Shown here in pieces: positions 1 through 12,539 of a stretch of 64,000 nt of DNA. Numbering within the stretch: position 1 is the stretch's first letter; each line of letters starts with the position of its first letter. The position numbers and the translations under genes were made by a program. The DNA comes from Tamarix chinensis (Eukaryota; Streptophyta; Magnoliopsida; Caryophyllales; Tamaricaceae): assembly GCA_030549775.1 (NCBI GenBank), contig CM060180.1, positions 88,327,172 to 88,391,171 of the forward strand. Reading direction: 5' to 3'. Below the pieces are notes generated by a model. It searched no databases. It was given only the letters and a program-made list of their open reading frames with translations, and was not told where the DNA came from.

Positions 1-1470
1 AGGGAACCCTAATTTGGGTAGGGGAAAGAAGAAAAAGAGAATAATAAAAATAAGTGAGAATGATCGAGACATGAAGTGAGGGTTGAACCGAAGGGTCGTG
101 ATGTGTAGAGGTGCTAGAATGAGTCTGGGTTTTACGAGGCAGAAAAGGGTGGGCCACATAGGCCCAAGTCAGGGTTTCTGGAGAAAACCCTAAGGGAAGG
201 TGGTGAGTGGACTTTGGGGTATAAGGTGGTGGGCCTAGACCCACACACTTAGGAGACGGGTTCCCGGAGTGAGTAAGCTGATTTAGAGAAGGATGTCGGG
301 TGAGTTAGGAGGCGCAGAGATCTCAGGATATGAGACGGGCCCCTCTTGGGAGGTTAAGTGTAGTTGAAGTTAGCCATACTAATCATTTAAAGAGAAAGAT
401 TGTTGAGTCGGGCCTAGACCGATCCACCGGCGAATAATAGTGGCCAGAAGCCGGGGTACCCTGGAGACCGATCCACCCGCAAATAATAATGGCCAGGAGC
501 GTGTTGCCCTATATGATTCCCGGTCCACCGACTATAATAGTAGGGGATTCCGTGCTCAACAAACCAAACGCAATCTAAGACATGGGAAATGCATTAATAC
601 TTCTAGTGGAATATCATGTGAGTCGGGGCCAGACCGGTCCACCGGCAAATAATAGTGGCCAGGAGCGTTTTACCCTGGAGACCGATCCACCATCAAATAA
701 TAGTGGTCAAGAGCGTTTTGCCCTGTAGATATCCCCATTCCACCGACTATAATAGTGGGGCTCCGGCACTCACATGGACTAATAAAGAGTATGTGTGAAA
801 TTTAGTACGTTGTTAAGAGATTTAAAGGATAAGTCTAACTGAAGCATAATCAGCCTCACTATCTGTATTGTTTTATGTGCCTATATGATCATGCATGTAT
901 TGTGTACCTTGTATATTTGGCCTTATTTATTCGGTTACCTTGCTCAGTACGAAGCGTACTGACAACCCGTTGCATGGGTGCTGCTTATTCCCATGAGTAG
1001 AAGGCCCCTCTGATTTAGTGCAGGTAGGTGATTCTATATTCGATGCCTACGACACATATAAGGCATTGGGCGGCACCGAGAGTTGAGTCCAGACCTAGCT
1101 TGGGGGTCGAGAGTAACGTGGTCGGAATCTATCATCCACTTTATCTTTCTTATGCCTTTAAGTTAGTCTATTTTTGATGTACGATGTTCAACTTTTGGAA
1201 CCTTAAAATTGTACCTTTGGGTTGTATTTTTGACTTTTCGCACTCTGATTCTGCATGACTCGTGTTTTCCTTATAACTGTGTTTTGTTATCAACTCGTAT
1301 TTGATGGTAATCTGGTTTAGCCTTAGCACTTAGTACCGGACGGTAGGAGTGAACTGATCTGGTACTACGTGTGGCGATAATACCCCTGAATTGATAGCTT
1401 TACCTTTTCATTTTCGTTAACTTTTTAAAATTGAACGAAATCTTTCAGTAGTAAATTTGGGGGTGTTACA
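1..1470 (+). mobile_element. 3' part of a large LTR-like repeat (copy 1)
   Basis: This is the 3' end of the same family as the complete copies at 1544-6594 and 12266-17317; its 5' part lies outside the window. It carries three family landmarks in the same order: an array of CCACCGGC..AATAATAGTGG units (about 402-776), a TCAGTACGAAGCGTACTGA stem-loop (about 944-962), and a 3' block (about 1316-1390) whose CACTTAGTACCGG and CTGGTACTACGTG arms can pair. It ends in GGGGGTGTTACA at 1470. No protein is recognisable. Most likely it is an LTR or LTR fragment. Confidence 0.7.
402..776 (+). repeat. Array of CCAC..GTGG hairpin units, copy 1
   Basis: The motif GACCGATCCACCGGCAAATAATAGTGGCC and variants recur about every 50-60 bp, grouped as two sets each closed by a variant CCGACTATAATAGTGGGG. 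Each unit can fold on its CCAC/GTGG arms. The same arrangement occurs in copies 2 and 3, so it belongs to the element and is not a local duplication. Confidence 0.75.
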
Positions 1471-1954
1471 CTATCTTATTAGACATGGATTATTATATGG
1501 TTGTTATGAGTTTCAAGATGGCTGTGAAATGGTTAAGTATATTTGAAATGCCCCAAAATTTCTAATTTTTAAAAATTATAGTTAAATATTATTTTATTAG
1601 GAAAATTATTTATATTAAGATAAAAGGAAACTAATTAGGGCAAATCAAGAAGAAATTTATAAGTATTTTAATTTGGAGAAATTTGGGTATTCTAGCTAAT
1701 TAAGGATTTTATTTTAGAAATTAATTAAATAAATTATTTTATTTAAAATAAGAAAGAGAAAATTGTTCCAAACTAATATTAATTTTATAAATAATTTAAT
1801 TAGAAAAAATTTGGTTGTTTTGCTAATTAAAAATGAAATGTATGGAAAATATTTCAAAAATCCTAATTTAGCCCAAAAAGGAATTTAAATATTATTATTT
1901 TTAAATATCCAAAATATTCAAATTAATCTAAATACCCAACCTTATTATTTTTCT

Positions 1955-3190
1955 CTATTCCTTTTTCCCTTTTTCCGTTTTCTTTCTTCCTTTTTCTTTC
2001 TTTTTCTTTCTTCTTCTTTTTTTCCTTACCTTCTCCCCGATTGGGCCTGCTTTCTGCGGCCCAATCCTTCCTTTTCTTCTCCCTTCAGCGGCCTAGAGCT
2101 CCGCACCGCACTCGCTTCTTTTTCCCTCAAAATGAATCGTTTATTAAAAAAAAAATTTAGCCGTGCACGATTGGTATCCCTCTCCTTTCTTTTTTTCTTT
2201 TTCTTCCCTGAACCGCCTAATCCAGCCCCCCATCTTCTTCTTCCTTCTTTTCCCCCCCGACACCGTCACCGACCTATAACTCCACCAGCCACCAGCCAAA
2301 AATCCCACCACCGATCTCACTCCTTTGATAGGCCGATACTCTTCTCCCTCTCCCCTACTGACTCGCAGCCTCATCAACCCAACCAACACTCCCTCTTCTC
2401 GTGCATTTCCCATTTTCCCAGCAAGCCACACCTTGCCACGTCTTCTTGATCTTTGCCTGTTTTGTTGCCGTCGGTGAACCCTAACCTACCTGCCTTATCC
2501 CCTAGCTGACCCACAGAACCCTACCCTCTCTTATTTTCTCTATAAATATACCCCTAGTGAGCCTGTTATCAAGCTCTTGATCCCCAACCTAGAACACTCC
2601 CCTTATCGCCGCCGCACTTTCAGACGTCATTTGTACTGCCTCTAGCCAACTCCGCCGCCACCTCTACCTACCCAATTCATCCTTATGCCGCCCTCTAGCT
2701 AACCAAATCATCCATCCCCCTCAATTTTTCCTGCACAAGCCACCTCGGTTGTGTGAATTAGCCTTCCCGATCAACCCTCTCTTCAACCTCCACCGCCCTT
2801 CGCACCACCCTTAGCCACCAATTCCTCCACTTCTGTATCTTCTTTTACCTCCCACTATATTTTGAAAACCCTTCCCTATCTTCCCCTACCTTTCTTTTCC
2901 TCTCCCTCCCTCTCCTCCTCTCTTTCTCTCCTTCTTCCCCATTTGCCACCGCCGTCGCTGCCGTGAGCCACCACCTTTGGTTGCTCCGCCATCCTTATTC
3001 TGTCCCTCTCCCTCTAGGCAGTCTTAAACACCCCAACTCCCACCTCCATTCTCCCTATCTTTTTCCCAGCATTCAACTTTTACCCTTTTCTTCCCTTTTT
3101 CGGCCACCGCCACCATAGTCGTGCCCCACCGTCGGTGCCTCCCATCCCCACCAATCTAAGGTTGAACGCTAGACCCTCTCAACCATTTTT
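1955..3190 (+). other. C+T-rich strand-asymmetric tract of copy 2
   Basis: About 1.2 kb of this strand is almost all C and T with very little G. Equivalent tracts occupy the same relative place in copy 3 (12540-13800) and copy 5 (61235-62465). Short proline/serine-rich reading frames here are a by-product of composition. Confidence 0.75.
2541..2548 (+). promoter_or_regulatory. Candidate TATA box inside copy 2
   Basis: TATAAATA follows a C+T-rich stretch and precedes a C-rich region. This is the arrangement expected of an LTR promoter driving rightward transcription. There is no expression evidence. Confidence 0.35.
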
Positions 3191-3229
3191 CCTATTTTTA
3201 TAAGCCATAATTTATTTTATTTCATTTAT

Positions 3230-3344
3230 TTGAATATAAATACTATTATTATTACTTTCATTAATATGTATTATTATTAGTAGTAGTAATGTTTTTATTA
3301 TTATTTTTGTTGAGGGCCGAAGCCCTATTGTATTTTATTTTTGA

Positions 3345-3385
<41 letters not shown>

Positions 3386-3450
3386 TATATTATTACTATT
3401 ATTAATATTAATATGTTATTATTATTATAATAATAAAAATAATAATAATA

Positions 3451-3488
<38 letters not shown>

Positions 3489-4075
3489 TTTGAATTACTA
3501 TTATTATTAGTCCATTATTATTATTACAACTACTTTACTATTAGTTTTTCTATTATTATTATTATTATTATATTATTATTATTATTAATTATTAATTATT
3601 AATTATTATTATTTAATAAGTTTATTATTATTCAATGTAGGGTAAAAAACCTACTTCTTTTTATCTTCGAATATTACCCTTACTATTATTACCATTATGG
3701 CTATTATTATTTTGTAATATTATTATGGTTTTTATAATTATTATTGTTATTATTTCATCATTATTATTATTACTAAATTTTGTTATTTATTTTACTAATA
3801 TTATTATTAGTATTATTTTGGTAAATGGCCCGAAGCCTTTATTTTACTTTGTTTTTGAATAATGTCCTTTTTATTATTATTGTTGTTGTTATTATTATTA
3901 TTATTTATATTCTCATTGATATTATTTTTAGTGTCTTTGCTATTATTATTTTAGTATCATTATTATTATTAGGGTAAAGTCTTTAACCCTATATTATCAA
4001 CTTTTATAATATGTCTATTATTTCTTATATCTTTAGTAAAGTTAGAAATTTGTTAATGTTATTTTATTAATATGT
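3230..4075 (+). repeat. ATT trinucleotide-rich region in copy 2
   Basis: Long runs of ATT (notably about 3350-3388, 3437-3487 and 3550-3610) are broken by short unique segments. Three short near-repeats of a phrase like GGGCCGAAGCCCTATT (about 3315, 3826, 3972) suggest the microsatellites expanded inside an older tandem structure. Confidence 0.75.
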
Positions 4076-4485
4076 TATTATTTTGTCAAAGCCCTAAGGA
4101 GGCCTAGGAGCGTGCTCCAAAACCGGTATCGTTTTAGGTAAGGGTGTTTCTAAGGTGTATTGTGTGCTTATGTGCATCACGCGCTTCGTATGCTATGTAT
4201 TCTATATTTATCATTATTAGATATTTCGTATGTCGTATGACGTGGAGTTGAAGTATGTTTTTGTGTATTTGCCTAGCATATGTATTATGTATATGTGATG
4301 AATGGTTTGTGACCCTATAAGACATGCATGTGAGGATGTTAATGTGGTTTGTGTGGGAGAAAGGATGAAAAAGGAGGATGGGGAAATAAGTTGACCAAGG
4401 GATATAAGTTGACCTAAGTATTTTAATGAACCATGAGTGGAAGAAGAAAATGGGAAATTTAGGGTTTTGTGTGAAAGAAATTAAT

Positions 4486-4985
4486 TTATGGTCTTATATA
4501 GGAATATCTAATTTATGGTTTTATATGGGAGAATCTAATTTATGGTGTTGTATAGGAGAATCTAATTTATGGTTTTATATGGGAGAATCTAATTTATGAT
4601 GTTGTATGGGAGATTGTAATTTAAGATATTGTATAGGAGAATCTAATTTATGGTTTCGTGTGAGAGAATCCAATTTATGGTTTTATATTGGAGAATCTAA
4701 TTTATGGTTTTTCATGGTTTTGTGTGAGAGGAATTAATTTATGGTGTTATGTGGGAGAATCTAACTTATGATGTTATGTGGGAGAATCTAAATTATGATA
4801 TTGTATAGGAGAATGTAATTTATGATGTTATATGGGAGAATCTAATTTATGGTTTATATGGGAGATTCTAATTTATGGTTTTATGTGGAAGAATCTAACT
4901 TATGGTCTTGTATGGGAGAATCTAATTTGTGGTTATGAATGGGAGAATCTAATCAATTGTATTATATGGTTTGAATTTAGGGTTT
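4486..4985 (+). repeat. 27-bp minisatellite in copy 2
   Basis: About 18 imperfect head-to-tail copies of a unit near GGGAGAATCTAATTTATGG plus a short T-rich tail. Divergence is mild and there are no spacers. Copies 3 and 5 have a quite different unit at the same relative position. Confidence 0.85.
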
Positions 4986-5517
4986 GGTATTGATGAATCT
5001 TGGGTTTGTGTGGATTGAATTTAGGGTTTTGTATGAAGGAATCTTGGGTTTTTCATGAAAGAATTCAGAGTTTTATATGAAGGGATCTAGGGTTTTCATG
5101 GTTGAATCTAGGGTTTCACATGAGATTTTAGGGTTTTACATTAAAAAAATCAAAATGTTGCATGGGATGTATAAAGTATGCATGGGAGTGAAATTTACAT
5201 ATGAAAAGTTGATTTGAGATGTAAGGATGGTAATGTAAGCATTGTTTGGGTGGTTGAACACTTTGGATGGAAAATAGTATGTGGAGCATTATAAGGGTAC
5301 GTAGGAGACCGAGCTAGGGTTTGTGTGGATAATTAGGGTTTGGTGTGGCTGGTTTATGGTTTTTGTGGTATCATGTGCATTTGGTGATTAAAGTGTAATT
5401 ATGATGGTGGAATTTTATGATTTATGATGTGTGAAGTGTAAAGGGGATGATTCATGCATTTCCAGGGTGAAAGCTTTTGAATAAGATACTTAAAACATTA
5501 ATCTCGTAAAGTGGAAT

Positions 5518-5840
5518 ATGTTGAGCCAGGCCCAGACCGATCCACCGGCATATAATAGCTGGAGGGTATGTTACCCACGCGACCGATCCACCGGCTAGAA
5601 TAGTGGCAGGATATGTTACCCTCGCGACCAATCCACCGACTATAATAGTGGGGGATCCCGAGCTCAACAAACCAAACCCTACAGTTGCTAAGATGTAAAA
5701 GACACAATTATTTATAGTGGAACACCGTACAAGAAGGGGCCAAACTGATCCACCGGCATAAAATAGTGGCAGGGTATGTTACCCTCGTGACCGATCCACC
5801 GGCTAAAATAGTGGGATTCTCGTACTCATGTGGACTTGAT
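5518..5840 (+). repeat. Array of CCAC..GTGG hairpin units, copy 2
   Basis: Same structure as at 402-776: repeated GACCGATCCACCGGC..AATAGTGG units separated by a GTATGTTACCC phrase, closed by units ending GTGGG before a CTCA phrase (ATCCCGAGCTCAAC, TTCTCGTACTCATG). Confidence 0.75.
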
Positions 5841-6599
5841 AAAGAAAATGGCATGAATCGATTTTCGAAAAAAGAGTTATTAAATAATTAATCTGGAAAA
5901 AATAGGCCTTTATGTATCTACCCGAATGATTGTATGATATTATATTATCATGATGGATTATGCTCTTTTATTTCTTCTACATGATTTATATGAATTTATG
6001 AGCTTATGTGTTGGCCTTAGTGTACATGTTACCTTACTCGGAACGTAGCATATTGATCACCCTTTTCATGGGTGCTGCTCATTCCCACGAGTAGTATGCC
6101 CTTCTGACTTTGTGCAAGTGGGCCAGACATCAGTCAAGGATGAGTGTTGAGCTAGTGTATTGGCTTGAAGTTCGAGAGCGTCATGGTCGTTTTCTCTCTT
6201 CTTGTTATTTTATCTCATTCGGTTATCTCTTTTTTAACAGATTTTCCCTTTTATGAATTATTATGTGTATTGAGTATTTCAAATAGATATTTTATCGATC
6301 ACAAGATTATTCCCTCCAAGGAATTTTGATTTTGCACTCTGATTTCTATCTTATTATATTTTATAAACTTTTATGAGTACTATGATTTTTGTATTATGAT
6401 CCTTCTTCTAATTCTTTTATGAATTCTTGGTTTAAGTTTAATGTTAATCATTTTAGCCTTAGCACTTGGTACTGGAACGGTCGAAGAGAACCGGTCTGGT
6501 ACTAAGTGTGGCGGTAACATCCCAAGAATTCACAGGTTTTTAAATTTTAAATTCTTCTACTTTAAAAAAAAGTAGTAAATTTTGGGGTGTTACAATGTT

Positions 6600-7161
6600 A
6601 GTTTTTGGGCATGAGGCTTCGATGTAGTATATGCTATTGCTAATATTTTTATCTTGTTATCGCATATGTCTTTGTTTTTTAAACATATTTATGGTTGTAT
6701 ATGTTTATGTGCAATGTTGGCATGCTACCTATTTAGACGCATTGTAATTTACTTAGTATGAGGAATTGGTACTACTAGTATCACTTTTAGGTTGTTGCAA
6801 GTTCAACGGAAGCATAGATTCAGGTAAAAGTCTTTAGGGTTATTCTAGTGTCCCTAGTTCTAGTTTTGTGTTTTGTTCTTAAGGTCCTTTTGTGACCTTA
6901 AGTGTTTCAAAACTCTTTATATTGTAATCAAAATCTCTTAATTTTACTTATGTTGGATTCTTTTGGTTTGGATCTCGAACTTGGATTAGGGTTGACAACA
7001 CCTAATATCTGTTTTTGAGTTATTTTGGCCTCACTACTGACATGGTTAGATATTGGTCTACCTCTCTCTATGTTGGTTGTGGCATAACACTCAATATTTT
7101 GTATAATTACTGCCACATAAATATATAAAAAAAGATTAGTACTAAATTTAAGAGTGTTACA
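6600..7161 (+). mobile_element. 3' fragment of another member of the large LTR-like family
   Basis: Ends in AAATTTAAGAGTGTTACA at 7161, the family's 3' terminus with changes. Copy 2 appears to have inserted into this older fragment, because it lies directly beyond copy 2's target duplication. Internal landmarks are faint. Confidence 0.45.
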
Positions 7162-7162
7162 A

Positions 7163-7371
7163 TTAGCCTAATTTACAAGGTGTTATAATATCTTTATGAT
7201 TTAATGCTCTCTTTCTTTGTTTACCTCCATTTCCTTCATTCTGTGTGGTACACATTATCAGGGTTAGAGCATGATCAAGACCAGGATTACAATCTTGGAA
7301 AAGACTTTCCCATTTTTTAAAGTTAAGGTCATTATTAAAAGCATTAGTATCACCTAACTCATCATAATGAC
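7163..7371 (-). other. Unidentified ORF fragment interrupted by the Ty3 element
   Basis: Read on the minus strand, 20150-20086 continues across the ATGAC duplication into 7366-7163 as one open frame of roughly 90 codons. It includes the peptides SLLHNVDTTNMSSSHYDE and DLNFKKWESLFQDCNPG. The frame exists only if the retrotransposon is skipped. I do not recognise the family. It could be an old transposon protein or a host exon, or be open by chance. Confidence 0.25.
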
Positions 7372-8054
7372 TGATGTAGGAACATCTGAATCTCACTCTT
7401 CTAATACTAAAGATCAAGAATTAGTATATGTGGAGATGGTTCCAATTGTTCTTGAAGATCCTAATACCTCTAATAGTTTGTTAAGTAAGGTATTACATAT
7501 ATTTGCAAGATCAATCCACAAAATATATCTAAATAATACAATTGCATTACAAGGATTATAAAGTTGTATGAAAGATAAGGCCATAAGGCACATATAATGG
7601 CTATAATTACAAATTACAAACATTATAAATTATGCATTAAAAAAACAAAGCTACACAAAAACCTAAGTATCTAATATATTGAATTAGGTTTATTAGATGA
7701 GCTTGATTAATAAAGAATTTGTACATGTGTGTGTGCGTGTATGGTACTTTGTACATTCATAAAAACTACAAGTAAAATAATAGAAATCATATTGAGAGAT
7801 AAACTTTTGAGTCTCATTTTCTTCTTCATCAAGTGAGAGTTGTCTTGAGAAATTAAAGATTTTTATTTAGAGAAAACTAAGTGATTTCTCTATTGAATTG
7901 AGTTCATATTGGAATATATCAACATCAACATATGAAGTTACCGAAAAGCCAACATCTATAATATGAATTTCCAACATCTTGGAACAATAATTTCTACCCA
8001 AGATAAAAAGGTCATACATTGTGAAAGAGTAATCATCCATTGTCTTCCACATCA
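7372..8054 (+). repeat. 5' LTR of the Ty3/gypsy element (683 bp)
   Basis: Starts TGATGTAGGAACATC and ends TCTTCCACATCA; the outer 8 bp are an inverted repeat with one mismatch. It aligns with 19316-20080 over most of its length but lacks roughly 80 bp near its middle (around 7600-7690). Many substitutions separate the two LTRs, so the insertion is old. Confidence 0.9.
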
Positions 8055-8058
8055 AATT

Positions 8059-8068
8059 TGGTATCAAA
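8059..8068 (+). other. Primer-binding site
   Basis: TGGTATCAAA starts four bases after the 5' LTR. It matches the first eight bases of the usual plant initiator-methionine tRNA site (TGGTATCAGAGC) and has decayed after that. Confidence 0.75.
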
Positions 8069-8945
8069 TTTGATCTTGGTTTGAAAGCATTTGGGAGACA
8101 ACTCCATCATCAAGTTCAAAATCAACAAATACATCACATCTATACTTTATTAAGGTTCTTAATATTTCTTGTTTTTTTTGTTTAAATCTTGGTTGATTTT
8201 CTTTAGATCTTAAATGCATTTGAGTTCTCTCAAGTAGATGTGCATGAATTAGATAGTGTAACATAAGAATCTTAGAAGGAATCTTGAATGATTTCATGCA
8301 AAATAATCGAAGAGGAAGACTAGCTGCATGAATTTTTTTTTTTTTTTGAAGATATAGGGAATAACATTGTATATGTATTTTTTATGTTTCCTATTTATTT
8401 TTTATAGCATTTAGTCTGCATGAACACTTGTGTGATTAGGATAATATTTTGTGTTGAATAATAACGTGTGGTGATCAATATCTATATTGAAACTAACAGT
8501 GCTTTTTTGTTTTATATTGATCATTGTAGTGTGTTGAGTGTGCATTTGATTTTTTAACTTTGGAGTCATGTATAATTCCTAGTTTTATCGAGTTCATTTT
8601 TGATCTATCTGCTAAGGATGAGTGTAGATTAGTGCATTTCTTGTACGTTGATCATATTACACAAAAATATAGAAAACGTGCATGATTGTTAATAATGCAT
8701 CATGTAAATTAGATATAATTTTGCTAAATTCTACATCAAGAAATTAGCAAGAAAGGTGTAAAGTGTGATAATTCCTTTTTGTGTGTGGTATATGTGATTG
8801 TTGGATGTGTGCTTGACTCATTGGAATCAAAATTTCCTGCAAGAAATGACCAAGGATCGAAGGATGATAATTGTTTGATTTGGGTTTCCTATCTAAAACC
8901 ATAAGGATTTTGAACTTTTGACTAAGTGTGTTAGTGAGTCAAAGA
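8069..8945 (+). other. Untranslated leader of the Ty3/gypsy element
   Basis: AT-rich DNA between the primer-binding site and gag with no recognisable protein. This fits the position of a retrotransposon leader. Confidence 0.5.
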
Positions 8946-9740
8946 AATGGAAGGGGAGCCAAACTTTCAATCCATATTTAAGGCAATCCAAAAGCTCTCA
9001 ACCAATCTAGATGCAAATAATGCTTACTTAGGCAAATTCTTGTAATGCAAATGCAATTACAAAGAATGGAATCTCAATTTAACAAGCAAGAGTTGGTCCA
9101 AAATATACAAGAACAAAAGGAGTTCTATGGATACTAAATGGGAAGTGCAGTAAAATCAACTAATATACAAAGAGGGATATACCTAAACACAAGTGTAAAC
9201 CATGATAAAGAGTCATAAGGGAGTGGAAGCAATCGAAAGTTCTATAACTGTTAACCGAAGCATCATCAAAGACAAGATAAATGTATTAGACAAGGACTTC
9301 TAAGTGTTGAGGAATATGTTAGGGAGTTTGAAATATTAGCACTAATATATGACACCCATGAGAAAAAGGAACAAACATGTGCTATATTTCTAAGGGGCCT
9401 TAACATGATGATTCGAGAGAAAGTTTAAACTTATCTATATGATTATCTTGATAATGTGATTAAGCTATTATTGAGATTTGAAAATCAAATCAAGTGCATT
9501 AAGCCTCATGCCAAACAAAGTACTTCTTCTACAAAGTACTACTCAAATACTTGAAGCTATAAAGTATGGAATGGGTAATTCAAGTTCTACAAATCTTGAT
9601 AAGAAGCAAGGACTTACACGAGAAGATAAAGGTAAGACCAAGGTTAATGAGATCTCTACAAAAAAATTCTTTAAATGATGAGGATATGGACACTTTGCTT
9701 GTGAATGTCCCAACCAAAGAGTATTGCTCATATAAGAGAT
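8946..9740 (+). pseudogene. gag remnant with zinc knuckle
   Basis: Across frameshifts one can read a coiled segment (QLQRMESQFNKQELVQ) and a Retrotrans_gag-like segment (VEEYVREFEILALIYDTH, then FLRGLNMMIREKV). The capsid zinc knuckle (about 9660-9720) survives as GYGHFACECP. Its first cysteine codon is now a TGA stop, followed by a second TGA where an arginine is usual. The normal role is the virus-like capsid shell and RNA packaging. This copy is inactive. Confidence 0.75.
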
Positions 9741-9924
9741 TAAAGTTATGGAAACTTATGATAAAGACCCTGAGTTCGAACCTAGTGAAGAGAAATTTTT
9801 AGTGATTCATAGGCCAAGGAAAATGCTTGTTATGCATTCTAAGGAGTACTTCAAGTTCAAGCAAGTGAACAACCTAACAACAAGAAAATATATTCAAAAC
9901 TAAAGGAAGAGTGGGGAAAATAGT

Positions 9925-10315
9925 TTGTTGAGTTACCATTGATAGTAGGTCTTGTGAAAATATGGCTAATGAGAGGATGGAGAGGGATTTGGGATTTTCG
10001 ACAACACCACATCCCAAACCTTATTCTCTTCAATGGTTAAATAAGAACAAGGGAGTCAAGGTGACCAAATAAACCTTAATTGCATTTTGAATTGGTAATT
10101 ATCATGATGATGTGTTATGTGATGTTTTGAATTTGGATGCATGTGGAATCTTATTAGGCAGACCATGGGAATATAATAGAAGTGCTATTTATAACAGTAT
10201 TATTGATGAATATTTAGTTGAAAAAGATAAGAAAAAACATAAACTTAAACCTTCTAAGTGTGATAATGATAAGATATTCAAGAATAATAGGAGTTTATTT
10301 TGACATAAGAATGCT
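9925..10315 (+). pseudogene. Aspartic protease remnant
   Basis: The catalytic DSG-type motif reads DSRSCEN (about 9940), with glycine replaced by arginine. Downstream come the family phrases TPHPKPYSLQWL and CGILLGRPWEYNR (about 10140-10180). The latter is the flap-to-C-terminal part found in plant Ty3/gypsy polyproteins. An in-frame stop near 10070 separates the two halves. It would normally cleave the Gag-Pol polyprotein. Confidence 0.8.
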
Positions 10316-10352
10316 AAGATAGAATTTATTAAAGAGGAAGGTAGTTACCACT

Positions 10353-11920
10353 TTGATTAATATTGTACTATTTCTGCAAGTGCATGGATTCATTATAGCA
10401 TTTCAAGGTCATATCCCATAAAGACTTTATAATTGAGTACATCTCTTGACTATTTTAACTATCTAAATCTATATAAATTGGGGGTATACTAGTGAATAAC
10501 GAGAATATTTAAGAAAAGCTTTCTAATTGCGAATGTTAAATAATAGGAGTGAAAATTAGGATCGAACTTCAGTCTCCAAATTAATAATCAATAATGAAAC
10601 AATGTATATGTCATAGATTAATTCGCTAACTGTGGACAATTGGTCTTATTATATTCATTAGCCTCTTTTATGGTCTAAGAATGTATTTAATATAATTTTC
10701 CGACTACTTTCATGACTCACAAATTAAACTAAACCCATTAAGAATCACCAAGTCTAAAGTTGCTAACAATTAAATATCTACTTTTTTGATTGCTTAAACT
10801 CTCGTGCAGATGCTAATTTCCGATAATAGTCTCAACCTTTCAGTTGCATATTACATCTAAAGAGGTAAAATTTTGTCAAATCTACTTTACAACAATTAAA
10901 TCTAGAATATGCAATAGTATAAGCGAATCAAGCATATGATATAATAATTCAATTCATCCTATTGATCACTAAAACAATACCTAGTTCAATCCTAAGAAAG
11001 GAGATTACTCACTCATATCTTCAAATGAAATTAATGAAATAAATTAGTATGATAATCATAATAATAATATAAGGATATGAAAAGAATAACTAGATTGAAT
11101 TAACCGTAGTCCGAAAGAGAACAACGTTGATTTTGAGTTGATCATACACGAATTACACACTTGAATCTTCGAAAAATCAAAACTAATGGAACAACAAAAT
11201 TACTTGAATCTTAAGCTCGATAATGAGGGGTCTAATGATGCCCTAAAACCTCCTCTCTCTCTCTCTCTCCCCCCCCCCCTTAAGAAGTCCTCGAGGCATA
11301 CTATGAAAAATTCCATCATGCCGGCCATGTCGCACATGTAAATCTTGGGGAAGATCATCGTTGCACGACCGTTGGGCCTTTGCATGGCTTGGTCGTATAG
11401 TTTCTCAGGATTTTTGGATTTTTGGATCTTGCACGGCCGTATAGGTCTGGCATAGCCTAACCATACAAGATTATTAGCCTCAACTTTTCATCAACGAATT
11501 TCACACAACCATGTGATCCATGCACTACATGGTCGTGCGGTTCTGTTTTCTTCAATATTAACAAGGGAGTACTACACGGCTGTGCAGTTGGGTGTGCAGT
11601 AGACCTTGTAGCTCTCTTTCCATGCTTTTTAAGGATTTCCTAGCACATCTTTAGCTCTCTTAGCTTCAATACACTTCTATAAACATGTTGGGTTGATGTA
11701 CTCCTCTCCAAAGCTTTCCATGCTAGGTCATTTACTCTAAAAATAAGCAATTCTTTCTTAGATTTAGTGTTTTTACAGGAATTCCTGCAACATAAAACTC
11801 AAGAAAGTAGTAGTGCAAATAATAAACTAGAACTATAGAAAATATATAAAAAGAGACTAAATGAAGTCCTAAAGCGAAGGCAAAGAGAGGTAAAATTATG
11901 GGAAATATTCACTTTATCAA
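10353..11920. mobile_element. 1.57-kb repeat inserted between protease and RT
   Basis: It separates the protease remnant from the start of RT. Ends are TTGATTAATATT and ACTTTATCAA, a short inverted match (TTGAT/ATCAA). Flanks TTACCACT (10345-10352) and TTACCACC (11921-11928) form an 8-bp near-direct repeat. The first 60 bp (GTGCATGGATTCATTATAGC) match 37170 onward. Inside are a CT/C microsatellite (11250-11280) and several ACGGCCGTRY-like phrases. No protein is recognised. The class is unresolved: the ends suggest a DNA transposon, but a partial LTR sequence is possible. Confidence 0.55.
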
Positions 11921-12265
11921 TTACCACCTAAAAGAGGAATAGAGTATGATATGGACTTAATCCCCAATGTATAATTGACCTGCATATAGATGTAATCCAA
12001 AAAAAAAGCAAAGGAATAAGAGAGATAAATATAAGAGTTCATAAAAGAAAAATGGGCCATTGTATTCTCTAGTGAAAAATTAAATGAGACCAAATTGAAT
12101 TATTCCACATACAATAAAGAATTCTATGCCATTATAAGGAGTTTAGAAACATGAAGCCATTATTTGAGACTTAAGCTATTTGCTTTACATTTGGACCATG
12201 AAAGTTTAAGATATTTGCATGGGAAAAAGAATATTAGTTCTAAACATACAAAATGGGTTAGTTTA
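11918..12265 (+). pseudogene. RT start joined to RNase H remnant
   Basis: 11918-12010 reads QLPPKRGIEYDMDLIPN and then, after stops, a decayed match to the RT N-terminus. By about 12055 the sequence is already in RNase H: EKLNETKLNYSTYNKEFYAI, then LFALHLDHESLRYLHG and SKHTKWV. The whole RT palm, including the YxDD active site, is missing. The aspartate expected in the STYDKE motif is asparagine. The reading breaks at SKHTKWV, where copy 3 is inserted, and resumes at 17318. Confidence 0.8.
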
Positions 12266-12539
12266 TGTATTACCCCAAAATTGTAAAAAATAGAATTTAA
12301 TGATTAATCCTTACTTAATTGTTAATTTAATTACTTTGTAGACCATTGATTTATAAAAATAGATATGATTATTTAATAAATTCAAATAAATATTTTATTA
12401 TCTTATCATACTATTTTATTAAAATAAATTCCCAAACCCTAATTTACTAAAATTATCCTCTTAAATTAATACCCTAAATTATAAAGAAATTAATTTATTA
12501 AAATAATTTCTCCATCTTTATAATTTCTTACTCTAATTC

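Larger units (their letters stand above)
1544..6594 (+). mobile_element. Complete 5,051-bp LTR-like element (copy 2), probable solo LTR
   Basis: It begins TGAAATGCCCCAAAATTT and ends AAATTTTGGGGTGTTACA, so the outer 17-18 bp form an imperfect inverted repeat with TG..CA ends. Flanks 1539-1543 (ATATT) and 6595-6599 (ATGTT) look like a 5-bp target duplication with one mismatch. Internal order: AT-rich leader, C+T-rich tract (1955-3190), ATT microsatellites (3230-4075), 27-bp minisatellite (4486-4985), hairpin array (5518-5840), conserved 3' stem-loop block (about 6455-6525). No gag or pol is present. The length agrees to 1 bp with copy 3. TG..CA ends and a 5-bp duplication fit a solo LTR of a Ty3/gypsy lineage with very long LTRs; the lineage was not determined. 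Confidence 0.8.

Noticed and set aside
4486..4985. Regular repeats of about 27 bp resembling a CRISPR array at first glance
   Set aside because: Units are head-to-tail with no unique spacers, in a plant repeat element, with no cas genes.
5452..5707. 70-codon minus-strand ORFs with internal repeats
   Set aside because: They are translations of the CCAC..GTGG hairpin array, repeated in other copies of the element with frameshifts.
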